This document shows positions 1 through 5,136 of a stretch of 27,026 bases of DNA, piece by piece (within the stretch, counting starts at the first letter, position 1; each line of letters begins with the position of its first letter). The stretch is from a virus. A program made the translations under genes and the position numbers. The notes under the pieces are model-generated. The model made no database searches, was not told the DNA's origin, and saw only the letters and a list, made by a program, of their open reading frames with translations. The stretch covers positions 1-27,026 of the IMG/VR virus record IMGVR_UViG_3300032893_000243; one strand, written 5' to 3'.

Positions 1-225
1 GTGAGTGTGATGTGCCAGGATCGCAACATCCGACCAGTCCTCCTGTTTCAGCACGAACTCGAGCTGGCGGCGATCGTACCACCTGGCTGGCGTGTCCGGC
101 CCCCACTTGATGGCGGCGCCGTGCGGCTCGAAACGCTTGTCCCTGATGTACGCCTCGGTCGATAGCTTCTTGAGGGTGTACTCGTCACCGAAGAAGGTTT
201 CGAAGTCTATGGTGACGATGCGCAT
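1..225 (-). CDS. Family A-type phage DNA polymerase, N-terminal part (cut by window edge)
   Basis: The reading frame from the ATG at 225 stays open for 75 codons to the window edge. The N-terminus reads MRIVTIDFETFFGDEYTL, which carries the DxE pair (D7, E9) of exonuclease motif I, followed by LSTEAYIRDKRFEPHGAAIKW and a tail ending LAHHTH, where phage polymerases place exonuclease motif II. This is the usual start of the DnaQ-like 3'-5' proofreading domain that precedes the polymerase domain in phage family A enzymes. It should replicate phage DNA in the cytoplasm. No clear Shine-Dalgarno precedes the start; the preceding gene stops 22 bases upstream, so coupling is possible. The polymerase domain itself lies outside the window, so the family is inferred from the exonuclease part. 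Confidence 0.8.
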   Translation of the reverse strand, partial: MRIVTIDFETFFGDEYTLKKLSTEAYIRDKRFEPHGAAIKWGPDTPARWYDRRQLEFVLKQEDWSDVAILAHHTH

Positions 226-246
226 GAGGGGCTATTCTGTGGTTAA

Positions 247-537
247 TCACTTCGTGTGCGTTATCACCCGGCAAATGCCATCAGGGTCAGGCTGATAGGC
301 AACTCCGTCGACGTAACAATCTGGGCGCGGCTCTCGTAGCCAATGGACAGCGTTCAGCGAACCATAGCCAGGCCAGTAAATCGGCCAGAAAAGGCCGCCG
401 ATAAACGCGCCAGCGCCATCGCTATTTGGGTGCTTATCGTAAATCCAACCGAACGTCAGAAATCCGACTAAGAGATAAGTGAGGACCATCGCGCCTACGA
501 TGGTGTCGCTGCCTGAGCATTCCGTCTTTTCAGACAT
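247..537 (-). CDS. Small two-segment membrane protein, unknown function
   Basis: This 96-residue protein has a hydrophobic segment at about residues 13-32 and a second Gly/Trp/Pro-rich one at about 42-58 (GAFIGGLFWPIYWPGY), followed by a polar tail. It probably sits in the host inner membrane. The start at 537 is supported by GAGGG four bases upstream. It lies between a coiled-coil protein and the DNA polymerase in the leftward early operon. I do not recognise a family; small early membrane proteins in phages sometimes act in superinfection exclusion or host takeover, but nothing here shows that. Confidence 0.7.
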   Translation of the reverse strand: MSEKTECSGSDTIVGAMVLTYLLVGFLTFGWIYDKHPNSDGAGAFIGGLFWPIYWPGYGSLNAVHWLREPRPDCYVDGVAYQPDPDGICRVITHTK

Positions 538-575
538 TTTTCCCTCTCATGAACTTACTATTTTCCAAATATGCA

Positions 576-878
576 TTAAGCGGCGCGATACCGTTGATAT
601 TCTCGACCGCGCTTACGAATGGTCACGATAGCGTCGTGCATTCCGTCCTTGCTCGCCTCGACCTGGATCAGCGCGTCGAGATGCCAGACGCAGATTTTTT
701 CGCCGGGGGCTGCATCTTCGGGCAACATCCATTTGGCGAGAGCGTTTGTGGCGTTCGCCAATTCGCATTCAGCGGAATTGACCTGCGACTTGGCGTACTC
801 AAGGCCCTTCTTTGCCTGCTCCCATCTCTCAATGAGGCGCTTGCCTTCGCCGGTTGCGGTGTCAGGCTCGGTCGGCAT
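576..878 (-). CDS. Small helical protein, unknown function
   Basis: This 100-residue protein starts MPTEPDTATGEG. A charged helix likely to form a coiled coil covers about residues 12-48 (KRLIERWEQAKKGLEYAKSQ). A segment with WMLPEDAAPGEKICVWHLDAL follows, then a basic C-terminus. The frame is open upstream to 989, but the start at 878 is chosen because GGAG lies nine bases upstream and the overlap with the preceding gene then shrinks to 17 bases. The function is unknown. It is part of the leftward early gene chain. Confidence 0.65.
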   Translation of the reverse strand: MPTEPDTATGEGKRLIERWEQAKKGLEYAKSQVNSAECELANATNALAKWMLPEDAAPGEKICVWHLDALIQVEASKDGMHDAIVTIRKRGREYQRYRAA

Positions 879-1107
879 TTTGCTGTTCTCCATGAACTTC
901 ATAAACTTCCGTAAGTGCGGAGCGTACTTCGACCAGCATCCGCATCGCGTCATTCGGGCGCCCATCGTCAACGTCGGCGCGGTCATCAAAGTATTCTTCG
1001 ACCTCTTTTAAGGCCGCGCGCTGGCGCTCGATGATCCTGCCCCTAGCCTCGATCTCCTTCATCGCGTCCGGCATGGCGAGGATTGTGTGCTCTGTGATCT
1101 GTCTCAT
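862..1107 (-). CDS. Small coiled-coil protein, unknown function
   Basis: This 81-residue protein has a predicted helix at about residues 15-40 (ARGRIIERQRAALKEVEEYF) followed by the acidic stretch DDRADVDDGRPNDAM and a second helix. The EYFDDRADV stretch is a type often seen in small hypothetical phage proteins, from memory. The ATG overlaps the stop of the preceding gene as ATGA, and GGAG lies five bases upstream. Its 3' end overlaps the next gene. Function unknown. Confidence 0.65.
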   Translation of the reverse strand: MRQITEHTILAMPDAMKEIEARGRIIERQRAALKEVEEYFDDRADVDDGRPNDAMRMLVEVRSALTEVYEVHGEQQNADRA

Positions 1108-1298
1108 GTGGGCTCCGTTCGGATGATTTCTGCTGGGCAGTAAATCTCGTGGGCTACATGCCCCTGGACGACCTCAAGTGTGTGCCATCCCTTCTTCGGC
1201 GTATTGTGAGCGCGGCAATGCGGGCAGACCAACTCAATGCACCGTTGACGCTCTAGCCGGCGACCGCGCTCGAATGCTTCGTCCACGATGTCTTGCAT
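1104..1298 (-). CDS. Small Cys-containing protein, possible zinc-binding
   Basis: This 64-residue protein has an N-terminal helix (MQDIVDEAFERGRRLERQRC) and then the sequence CPHCRAH with a later cysteine in IYCPAE. One CxxC pair plus further Cys and His residues could bind zinc, but the pattern is incomplete for any finger I know. The Shine-Dalgarno is weak. It is followed with an ATGA overlap by the next leftward gene. Function unknown. Confidence 0.6.
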   Translation of the reverse strand: MQDIVDEAFERGRRLERQRCIELVCPHCRAHNTPKKGWHTLEVVQGHVAHEIYCPAEIIRTEPT

Positions 1299-1317
1299 GT
1301 CATCTACTCAACTTCCG

Positions 1318-1410
1318 TTACGCGCTTCCTGCCGTCGCCAGCGCTTCGGCGTAGCCGTCGGGAACGGTCTTGTCGCGGTTCTTTTGATCGCATTCGTCGC
1401 AGTTAGTGGG
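1318..1410 (-). other. Open frame directly after an amber stop, in frame with the upstream gene
   Basis: After the TAG that ends the Acb2/Tad1-like gene the same frame stays open for 30 codons to TAA at 1318-1320. It reads PTNCDECDQKNRDKTVPDGY and continues EALATAGSA, which looks protein-like and has a CxxC pair. No ATG, GTG or TTG occurs in it, so it has no start of its own. It is either chance, a remnant of a longer gene, or an extension made by read-through. This 112-base gap between genes has no other candidate except an Arg-rich 29-codon frame that I take as a shadow. Confidence 0.25.
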
Positions 1411-1794
1411 CTAGGCGACGTTTTTGCCCTCGACGCCGCGCGCCATCCTGGCTTTTGTCCGCGACTTGAGTGCTTCGAGGCTCAGCAAGGCGTGATGAAG
1501 GGCTTCGCCGTTTTCCTTGCAAGCGAATGGTCCCGATTGGAACGAACGTAGCCGATCAATCACGATTGCCAGCAAGACCTCTTGTGTGATGCCGTTTACG
1601 CCCACTTCGCCGATGGGGCCGTTCTGAAAGCTGATATGGTGGTCGGCGATCTTGTGCGGCTTACCGCTGCCATCGTCGGTGGCCTCGATGCGGTATTCGT
1701 GGTTCGCGCCGCCAGCGCCGGGCTGGTCTGTGACCGTGATTTCAAGGCGGTCATTGACCGGGTTCGCAATGTGGTCCGTGATCTTTCTCAGCAT
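1411..1794 (-). CDS. Acb2/Tad1-family protein, probable anti-CBASS/anti-Thoeris nucleotide sponge
   Basis: This 127-residue protein starts at 1794, with AGGAG about eight bases upstream; the longer frame to 2037 overlaps two other small genes. The N-terminal half is beta-rich (LEITVTDQPGAGGANHEYRI). The core is FQNGPIGEVGVNGITQEVLL, then RLRSFQSGPFACKEN and a helical hairpin ending KSRTKARMARGVEG. This is the conserved pattern of the phage family now described as Acb2/Tad1 hairpin-domain proteins, which bind and sequester cyclic (oligo)nucleotide immune signals in the cytoplasm. F85, N95, R112 and R116 have the same mutual spacing as the ligand-contacting F82, N92, R109 and R113 that I recall for a clostridial Tad1. 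Which ligand this member binds cannot be read from sequence. Older annotations of the family as an ABC transporter ATPase are misleading. Confidence 0.8.
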   Translation of the reverse strand: MLRKITDHIANPVNDRLEITVTDQPGAGGANHEYRIEATDDGSGKPHKIADHHISFQNGPIGEVGVNGITQEVLLAIVIDRLRSFQSGPFACKENGEALHHALLSLEALKSRTKARMARGVEGKNVA

Positions 1795-1814
1795 GTCGTT
1801 CTCCTCTGAACTTG

Positions 1815-1961
1815 TTAATTTCCAAAAAGTGAGTTGAGCGCGCCAGCCATCACGGTGAGACACATCAAGATCGCGCTGATCCACACGAACGAGTCCGCGG
1901 GCACACCGTGATAAACGCCCGACCCGAAAAGAAACAAGACGTATAGATGCTCGAAGGTCAT
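1815..1961 (-). CDS. 48-residue membrane protein, unknown function
   Basis: The frame starts ATG at 1961 and ends TAA at 1815-1817. The protein reads MTFEHLYVLFLFGSGVYHGV at the start and has a second hydrophobic stretch, FVWISAILMCLTVMAGAL, at about residues 25-42, so it probably crosses the inner membrane twice. GGGAGG lies ten bases upstream. The start overlaps the stop of the previous small gene as ATGA. It sits directly upstream of the Acb2/Tad1-like gene, with a 20-base gap. No family recognised. Confidence 0.6.
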   Translation of the reverse strand: MTFEHLYVLFLFGSGVYHGVPADSFVWISAILMCLTVMAGALNSLFGN

Positions 1962-2059
1962 ATATTTCGGCCCTCCCAATGCGCCATCCAGAGCATCGCG
2001 GCGAGTGCCAGCGGGACGACGATAAAGTGAACAGCAAAGCTCGCGATTGTCGGCTGCAT
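1958..2059 (-). CDS. 33-residue single-pass membrane protein, tentative
   Basis: The frame reads MQPTIASFAVHFIVVPLALA, then AMLWMAHWEGRNI and a TGA that overlaps the next ATG. It would be one hydrophobic helix with a short polar tail. GAGG directly abuts the ATG, too close to be an ideal ribosome binding site. The ATGA overlap and the hydrophobic pattern support it; its size makes it uncertain. Confidence 0.45.
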   Translation of the reverse strand: MQPTIASFAVHFIVVPLALAAMLWMAHWEGRNI

Positions 2060-2081
2060 CCTCGTTAAGCGTTTTGCGCCT

Positions 2082-2118
2082 TTGACGCCAATTATGCGCT
2101 TTGCGCGTTGGGCGTCAA
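2082..2118 (-). other. Nested stem-loop downstream of a small gene
   Basis: TTGACGCC at 2082-2089 pairs perfectly with GGCGTCAA at 2111-2118, and inside the loop GCGC-TTT-GCGC forms a second hairpin. On the minus strand it lies one base after the stop of the 34-residue gene at 2120. No U-tract follows, so it is not a typical intrinsic terminator. It may stabilise or process the polycistronic mRNA. Confidence 0.45.
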
Positions 2119-2119
2119 G

Positions 2120-2224
2120 CTATTTCGCCAAGCGCACGCCGTCTCGCTTTTCCTTTTTGGCCTTTAGCTTCGTGACGCGATAGCCGGCGGCTTTCACCAT
2201 AGCGATAGCTTGTTCGAGTGTCAT
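2120..2224 (-). CDS. 34-residue basic protein, unknown function
   Basis: The frame reads MTLEQAIAMVKAAGYRVTKL followed by a Lys/Arg-rich tail and TAG. It has an N-terminal helix and a strongly basic C-terminus, as seen in small nucleic-acid-binding proteins. GGAG lies six bases upstream of the ATG, and the ATG overlaps the stop of the HTH gene as ATGA, which supports a real, coupled gene. No function can be assigned. Confidence 0.6.
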   Translation of the reverse strand: MTLEQAIAMVKAAGYRVTKLKAKKEKRDGVRLAK

Positions 2225-2463
2225 CGTGCGCTCCAATTCCATTGATTGACGTCAGGGATCTTGTAGTGGCGAAGGAACATCACGGCCAAGCAAGCGAGCT
2301 TGTAGCGCCTCCAGGCGTAGGGCGCGTGCGGCTTGCCTTGGCTGTTCTTGCCGGCCTCGTAGAGGAAGATAGACTCTTTGCTGTACCCTGTGAGATCGCT
2401 GAGCTCGGCCATGGTCAGACCCATGGCACGGCGCCAAGCGCGGGCTTGTTCGATCTCGCTCAT
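2221..2463 (-). CDS. XRE/Cro-like helix-turn-helix protein
   Basis: This 80-residue protein contains ARAWRRAMGLTMAELSDLTG followed by YSKESIFLYEAGKNSQGKP, which matches the pattern of an XRE/Cro-type HTH: a first helix, the turn with T-x-x-E-L-x-x-x-T-G and a recognition helix ending in Y/W-E-x-G. It should bind DNA as a small regulator. The start at 2463 has AAGGGAGG eight bases upstream and overlaps the stop of the previous gene as ATGA. It is internal to the leftward operon rather than next to a divergent promoter, so its operator is not obvious; palindromes at 4951-4969 and 5139-5155 are candidates. Confidence 0.75.
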   Translation of the reverse strand: MSEIEQARAWRRAMGLTMAELSDLTGYSKESIFLYEAGKNSQGKPHAPYAWRRYKLACLAVMFLRHYKIPDVNQWNWSAR

Positions 2464-2654
2464 GCTGCATCCTCCCTTGTGCGCCGCTTCACTTCTGCCA
2501 GCGCGCGGCCATAAGCATCGGTGAAAGTGTAGCCAACGAAAGCGCAGCGCGCACTGGTAACAGCATTATTTTTATAGACTTCATAGCCTTTGGCCGCACG
2601 GCGTATCCAATACACGCCGTCATCGTACACAATAGCGCCGATTCCCTCAGACAT
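2460..2654 (-). CDS. Small protein of unknown function
   Basis: This 64-residue protein includes YDDGVYWIRRAAKGYEVYKN and later YTFTDAYGRALAEVKRR. It is likely an alpha/beta protein with a short beta hairpin and a C-terminal helix. The start at 2654 has AAGGA about nine bases upstream and overlaps the end of the previous gene by eight bases. No family recognised. Confidence 0.6.
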   Translation of the reverse strand: MSEGIGAIVYDDGVYWIRRAAKGYEVYKNNAVTSARCAFVGYTFTDAYGRALAEVKRRTREDAA

Positions 2655-2883
2655 TCTGAATTTCCTTCTTCATCATATCCAAGCCCGAAATTGTCTCCAG
2701 AAAGTCGAACGCGGTCGCTGACCCGGTGTAGTCCTCGCTGCCGTCGACCTTGCGCGACCATGCAGTATAGAAGTTCTGCCAGCGCTCGATCTGGCGGTCG
2801 AGGAAGGGGATATGCTCGGTTTTGGGAAGCGTCTCGAGGTGTTGCGAGACGCGGGTTAGGTAGGCGGTGACGGGGGAGGTCAT
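2647..2883 (-). CDS. Small helical protein of unknown function
   Basis: This 78-residue protein starts MTSPVTAYLTRVSQHLETLP and continues with a Trp-rich helix (RQIERWQNFYTAWSRKVDG). A TTG start four codons upstream is possible, but the ATG at 2883 overlaps the preceding stop as ATGA, which fits the coupling seen through this operon. The ribosome binding site is weak. No function recognised. Confidence 0.6.
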   Translation of the reverse strand: MTSPVTAYLTRVSQHLETLPKTEHIPFLDRQIERWQNFYTAWSRKVDGSEDYTGSATAFDFLETISGLDMMKKEIQNV

Positions 2884-3269
2884 GACCGTACCCAATACGT
2901 CACACCGCTGAAGTCAATCGCGGTGTAGTCCATACGCAATTCGCGCGCCGCGCGGTCCCAATCAATACAGTTGTTAGGCCACGAGGCTTCGCTATTGATA
3001 GCGCCAATGTCATCGGCGAGCTCTTGCGCGTACTCTTTGAAGTATGAGTCGCGAATCAGTGTCTCGCCGTACTTCCAATCGGCGCAACCTTCACCCTCGC
3101 TGGCAAGCTCGCGCAACGCGACTAGTTCTAGCGCGTCGTCATCTTCTTCGAGTGCATTGATTTTGTCCTCGATCCCTTCGATGGATTCAAGTTCCTTAAT
3201 GCGCTCGATAACGTCGCGCGAGTCGATAACGTCGTCGCTGTTGCTGATTTCGCGTGTCTTGGTTGTCAT
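2880..3269 (-). CDS. Acidic phage protein, possibly ArdA-like antirestriction
   Basis: This 129-residue protein has an acidic helical N-terminal part (about residues 18-60, IERIKELESIEGIEDKINAL). Its C-terminal part reads GETLIRDSYFKEYAQELADD, then WPNNCIDWDRAARELRMDYT and FSGVTYWVR. The C-terminal pattern (acidic helix, then I-D-W/Y-x-x-x-A-x-x-L and a final aromatic strand) resembles the end of ArdA DNA-mimic antirestriction proteins and a common phage hypothetical family. ArdA proteins inhibit type I restriction by mimicking DNA charge; whether this one does is inference. CAAGGGAG lies nine bases upstream of the start at 3269. Confidence 0.55.
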   Translation of the reverse strand: MTTKTREISNSDDVIDSRDVIERIKELESIEGIEDKINALEEDDDALELVALRELASEGEGCADWKYGETLIRDSYFKEYAQELADDIGAINSEASWPNNCIDWDRAARELRMDYTAIDFSGVTYWVRS

Positions 3270-3302
3270 CTTTCATATCTCCCTTGGACTCGTCAGGCGC
3301 CG

Positions 3303-3392
3303 CTACCGCGGCTCGATTAAAAATACTGCCGTGATGAAGGCAACGCCGAGCAAGAACCCGACAATGCCAGAAATATACATGGCTGTGGTCAC
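3303..3392 (-). CDS. 29-residue single-pass membrane protein
   Basis: The frame starts GTG at 3392, overlapping the stop of the previous gene as GTGA, with GAGG seven bases upstream. It reads MTTAMYISGIVGFLLGVAFI and ends TAVFLIEPR before TAG. It is one hydrophobic helix with a short charged end. Overlap and ribosome binding site support it despite its size. Function unknown. Confidence 0.55.
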   Translation of the reverse strand: MTTAMYISGIVGFLLGVAFITAVFLIEPR

Positions 3393-3598
3393 GGATGCGC
3401 CTCGTTAGCCAAGACGTGCAGGCGAACCGCGTCGATGTCTCGCCGGCGCAAAGACAAGCGAAACTCCTCTGCCTCGGCAACCGTGCGGAACGAACGGAAC
3501 TCCATACCGTCATTGAACTTAACGACGCGGCCATCGTGCAGCGCGTTCATCCACTCGGCGTTGCCAATGGTCTTAAGCATGGACTTGGTAAAGCGCAT
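3389..3598 (-). CDS. Small basic protein, first gene behind the 3624-3652 promoter
   Basis: This 69-residue protein starts MRFTKSMLKTIGNAEWMNAL and continues DGRVVKFNDGMEFRSF before a helix with charged Arg/Asp residues. The frame is open to 3652, but the ATG at 3598 is chosen because CAAGGGAG lies six bases upstream and the promoter at 3624-3652 would start transcription only a few bases above it. It is the first gene of a sub-operon running to the DNA polymerase. Function unknown. Confidence 0.65.
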   Translation of the reverse strand: MRFTKSMLKTIGNAEWMNALHDGRVVKFNDGMEFRSFRTVAEAEEFRLSLRRRDIDAVRLHVLANEAHP

Positions 3599-3623
3599 GT
3601 CCGTCTCCCTTGGTTGATGGTGT

Positions 3624-3652
3624 ATAGTATCCTGTACTAGTGGGGGAGTCAA
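3624..3652 (-). promoter_or_regulatory. Sigma70-like leftward early promoter
   Basis: On the minus strand TTGACT (3647-3652) and TACTAT (3624-3629) are separated by 17 bases. The -35 matches consensus at five of six positions and the -10 at four. The -35 box overlaps the last bases of the Endonuclease VII gene. It would drive the genes from 3598 leftward. Confidence 0.6.
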
Positions 3653-4149
3653 GCGTCTTTTGTCGGCGGATCGAGATCGACCAGCAATTTCACCGGCTCT
3701 TGCGGATCTTTTACCTTTATTTTGCGTAGCTTCCGCGCCTTGGCCGGCTGTGCAAAAGTGCCTTCCATGACTTGCGCTATAAGCCGGTCATGCTTGTGGA
3801 AGCCGGGCAAGTCAATATAGCCGAGATAGTCCAAGAGGCCGATGATTCGGCGTGGATCGTCGTGCAAAAAACCTAAGCCTTTATTGCAGTTACCACAAAG
3901 CAAGCCTCGAATAGAGCCGGTTTGGTGGCAGTGGTCTATGGCGCGACCTTGGCCATTGAGCGGTAAGGTAATATTGCATCCTATATTAGCGCAGCGGCCG
4001 TTTTGCGCGTCATAGAGCGCCTGCAGCTGATATGGATTGAGCCGCGGTGCCTTGGAGTAAGGCTTAGGCGCTTTCACGCGCCAGAGAAGGCCGTCAGTGT
4101 CAATGCTCGATAGAAGGCTTTCGCCTAGACCCTTACGTCGTCTTGGCAT
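3649..4149 (-). CDS. Endonuclease VII-like HNH nuclease
   Basis: This 166-residue protein has the zinc and active-site pattern of phage T4-type recombination Endonuclease VII: CANIGC, then GRAIDHCHQTGSIRGLLC and GNCNKGLG, at about residues 53-95. The DHCH core supplies catalytic Asp/His residues and the two Cys pairs bind structural zinc. The helix RIIGLLDYLGYI follows and the C-terminus is basic. Such enzymes cleave branched DNA, or act as homing-type HNH nucleases. The ATG at 4149 has GGAG six bases upstream and overlaps the preceding paralogue by 17 bases; the open frame to 4209 is ignored. Confidence 0.85.
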   Translation of the reverse strand: MPRRRKGLGESLLSSIDTDGLLWRVKAPKPYSKAPRLNPYQLQALYDAQNGRCANIGCNITLPLNGQGRAIDHCHQTGSIRGLLCGNCNKGLGFLHDDPRRIIGLLDYLGYIDLPGFHKHDRLIAQVMEGTFAQPAKARKLRKIKVKDPQEPVKLLVDLDPPTKDA

Positions 4150-4486
4150 TGAGGTACTCCATAAGGCCAAGCAAGCGCTTTTGGTTGCGTTCGAGGATGC
4201 TAAGGGCAATGGAGCAGCCTTTGCATAGCATCTTGTTGGTTTCGACGTCTATCGCTCGACCACGACCAACGGCCGAGATTGGTTTGCGGCAACCTGGATT
4301 GGCGCATTTGCCGCCTTGAGCGTTGTGAATCGCACCTAATGTGTCTAGGGCCAGGCGGTAGTGGCGGCTGCGAACGCGCTTGACGGCTGTCTTGGACTTC
4401 TCCAAGCGCTTTGCAGCGGCTTCTTCCTGAGCCTTGGCCACGGCTGGCCAGTTCGGATTGCTGAAATCTATGCGGTGTCCTGCCAT
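4133..4486 (-). CDS. Degenerate Endonuclease VII-like zinc protein
   Basis: This 117-residue protein aligns by eye with the neighbouring Endonuclease VII: CANPGC matches CANIGC, GRGRAID matches GQGRAID, LCKGC matches LCGNC, and RLLGLMEYLN matches RIIGLLDYLG. The catalytic DHCH segment is replaced by DVETNKM and shortened, so both histidines are gone while the four zinc-binding cysteines remain. The N-terminal half is a basic helix region (RLEKSKTAVKRVRSRHYRLA). It is probably a DNA-binding relic or a regulator without nuclease activity. The ATG at 4486 has GAGG six bases upstream. It is the first gene of the leftward arm. Confidence 0.75.
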   Translation of the reverse strand: MAGHRIDFSNPNWPAVAKAQEEAAAKRLEKSKTAVKRVRSRHYRLALDTLGAIHNAQGGKCANPGCRKPISAVGRGRAIDVETNKMLCKGCSIALSILERNQKRLLGLMEYLNAKTT

Positions 4487-4519
4487 GCTAAACCTCGCGT
4501 AAAGCGTTGCTAAGCGTAG

Positions 4520-4549
4520 AGTAAACACACAAAATATGTTATTTGTCAA
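4520..4549 (-). promoter_or_regulatory. Sigma70-like promoter at the head of the leftward arm
   Basis: On the minus strand a perfect TTGACA (4544-4549) is followed after 18 bases by TTTACT (4520-4525), with a TG just before the -10. The first gene starts at 4486, about 30 bases downstream. No other minus-strand gene lies to the right, so this is the natural start of the leftward operon. Confidence 0.6.
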
Positions 4550-4939
4550 GGTCTAAGTGAATGCCAATATTTGCCAAGAATGCAAAATAAATGTAGGTGC
4601 GTGAGGCGCTATGGACCTATGCGTTAGGAGATTGGTGACACCTCGCTCTAGCAAGTAACTTCAATCCTCAGGGGCTATTATATTTATAGAGTTTAGTCAA
4701 TACATAATAATAATAAGCCTTTGTTTGGCCTAGCCTTTTGGCCTCAACACGCTGGCGGGTTATACCTGGTGTACAGAGTACGTATTAACCTGCCGCGCGA
4801 TGTGCTACTCCCACACAATACTAAAACTCCATACCAGACTACCTCCTATCGTACACAGTAGGATTGCAACTTGGGCATGGTTTGGAGGATGGCGCGCGAT
4901 ATTTCTTTTTAGTGCTGCGTCGTCCGAACCGCGCGCCGT

Positions 4940-4968
4940 TTGGAAAATCGAATAGTATTAGATACTAT
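4940..4968 (+). promoter_or_regulatory. Possible rightward promoter inside the palindrome region
   Basis: TTGGAA at 4940-4945 and TACTAT at 4963-4968 are 17 bases apart. Each matches consensus at four of six positions, and the -10 is identical to that of the leftward promoter at 3624. The -10 lies inside the right arm of the 4951-4969 palindrome, so a dimeric repressor bound there would block it. Confidence 0.35.
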
Positions 4969-4969
4969 T
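4951..4969. repeat. Perfect 8-bp inverted repeat, operator candidate
   Basis: AATAGTAT (4951-4958) and ATACTATT (4962-4969) are exact reverse complements around a three-base spacer. A second smaller one, ACTA-TTA-TAGT, overlaps its right edge at 4964-4974. The length and symmetry suit a dimeric HTH repressor. Confidence 0.5.
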
Positions 4970-5037
4970 ATAGTACTCTATAAAATACGACAGCCTTACT
5001 GCCCTATTTCCCAACGATCTCGCTATACCGACATCGC

Positions 5038-5073
5038 AAAAAACCCCACCCCCGCATGCGCTCGGGGATGGGG
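5038..5073 (-). terminator. Intrinsic terminator reading leftward
   Basis: In minus-strand RNA the arms complementary to 5063-5073 and 5044-5054 form an 11-bp G/C stem with one G-U pair and an eight-base loop, followed at once by six U residues (5038-5043). On the plus strand the same position is a C-A mismatch and no U-tract follows, so the orientation is clear. It would stop leftward transcripts entering the control region from the late side. Confidence 0.75.
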
Positions 5074-5136
5074 CAGGGAGACGGACACCTACACGTGCCG
5101 CACCGGGTGACCTGGGGAACGCGATCCGGCGCGGTC

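Larger units (their letters stand above)
4550..5136. other. Divergent intergenic control region
   Basis: About 590 bases without a credible gene separate the leftward and rightward arms. An AT-rich stretch lies around 4670-4720 (TATTATATTTATAG, then ATAATAATAATAAG) and a second around 4948-4986. It also holds GTACAGAGTAC at 4771-4781, an imperfect repeat of GCCTTT-GGCCT around 4717-4742, GGCGCGCG paired with CGCGCGCC about 4890-4938, a palindrome at 4951-4969 and a terminator at 5038-5073. It could hold a replication origin; the sequence alone does not prove that. Confidence 0.5.

Noticed and set aside
549-1551. Several plus-strand frames across the left arm (549-914, 619-1011, 1288-1551)
   Set aside because: They lie opposite a continuous chain of minus-strand genes with ribosome binding sites and overlaps, and their proteins show no domain pattern.
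4771-4781. GTACAGAGTAC as an operator
   Set aside because: GTAC is itself a palindrome, so the symmetry is trivial, and no good promoter adjoins it.
4550-5040. Possible tRNA gene in the intergenic region
   Set aside because: No cloverleaf with a T-loop GTTCGA-type sequence and acceptor stem could be found on either strand.
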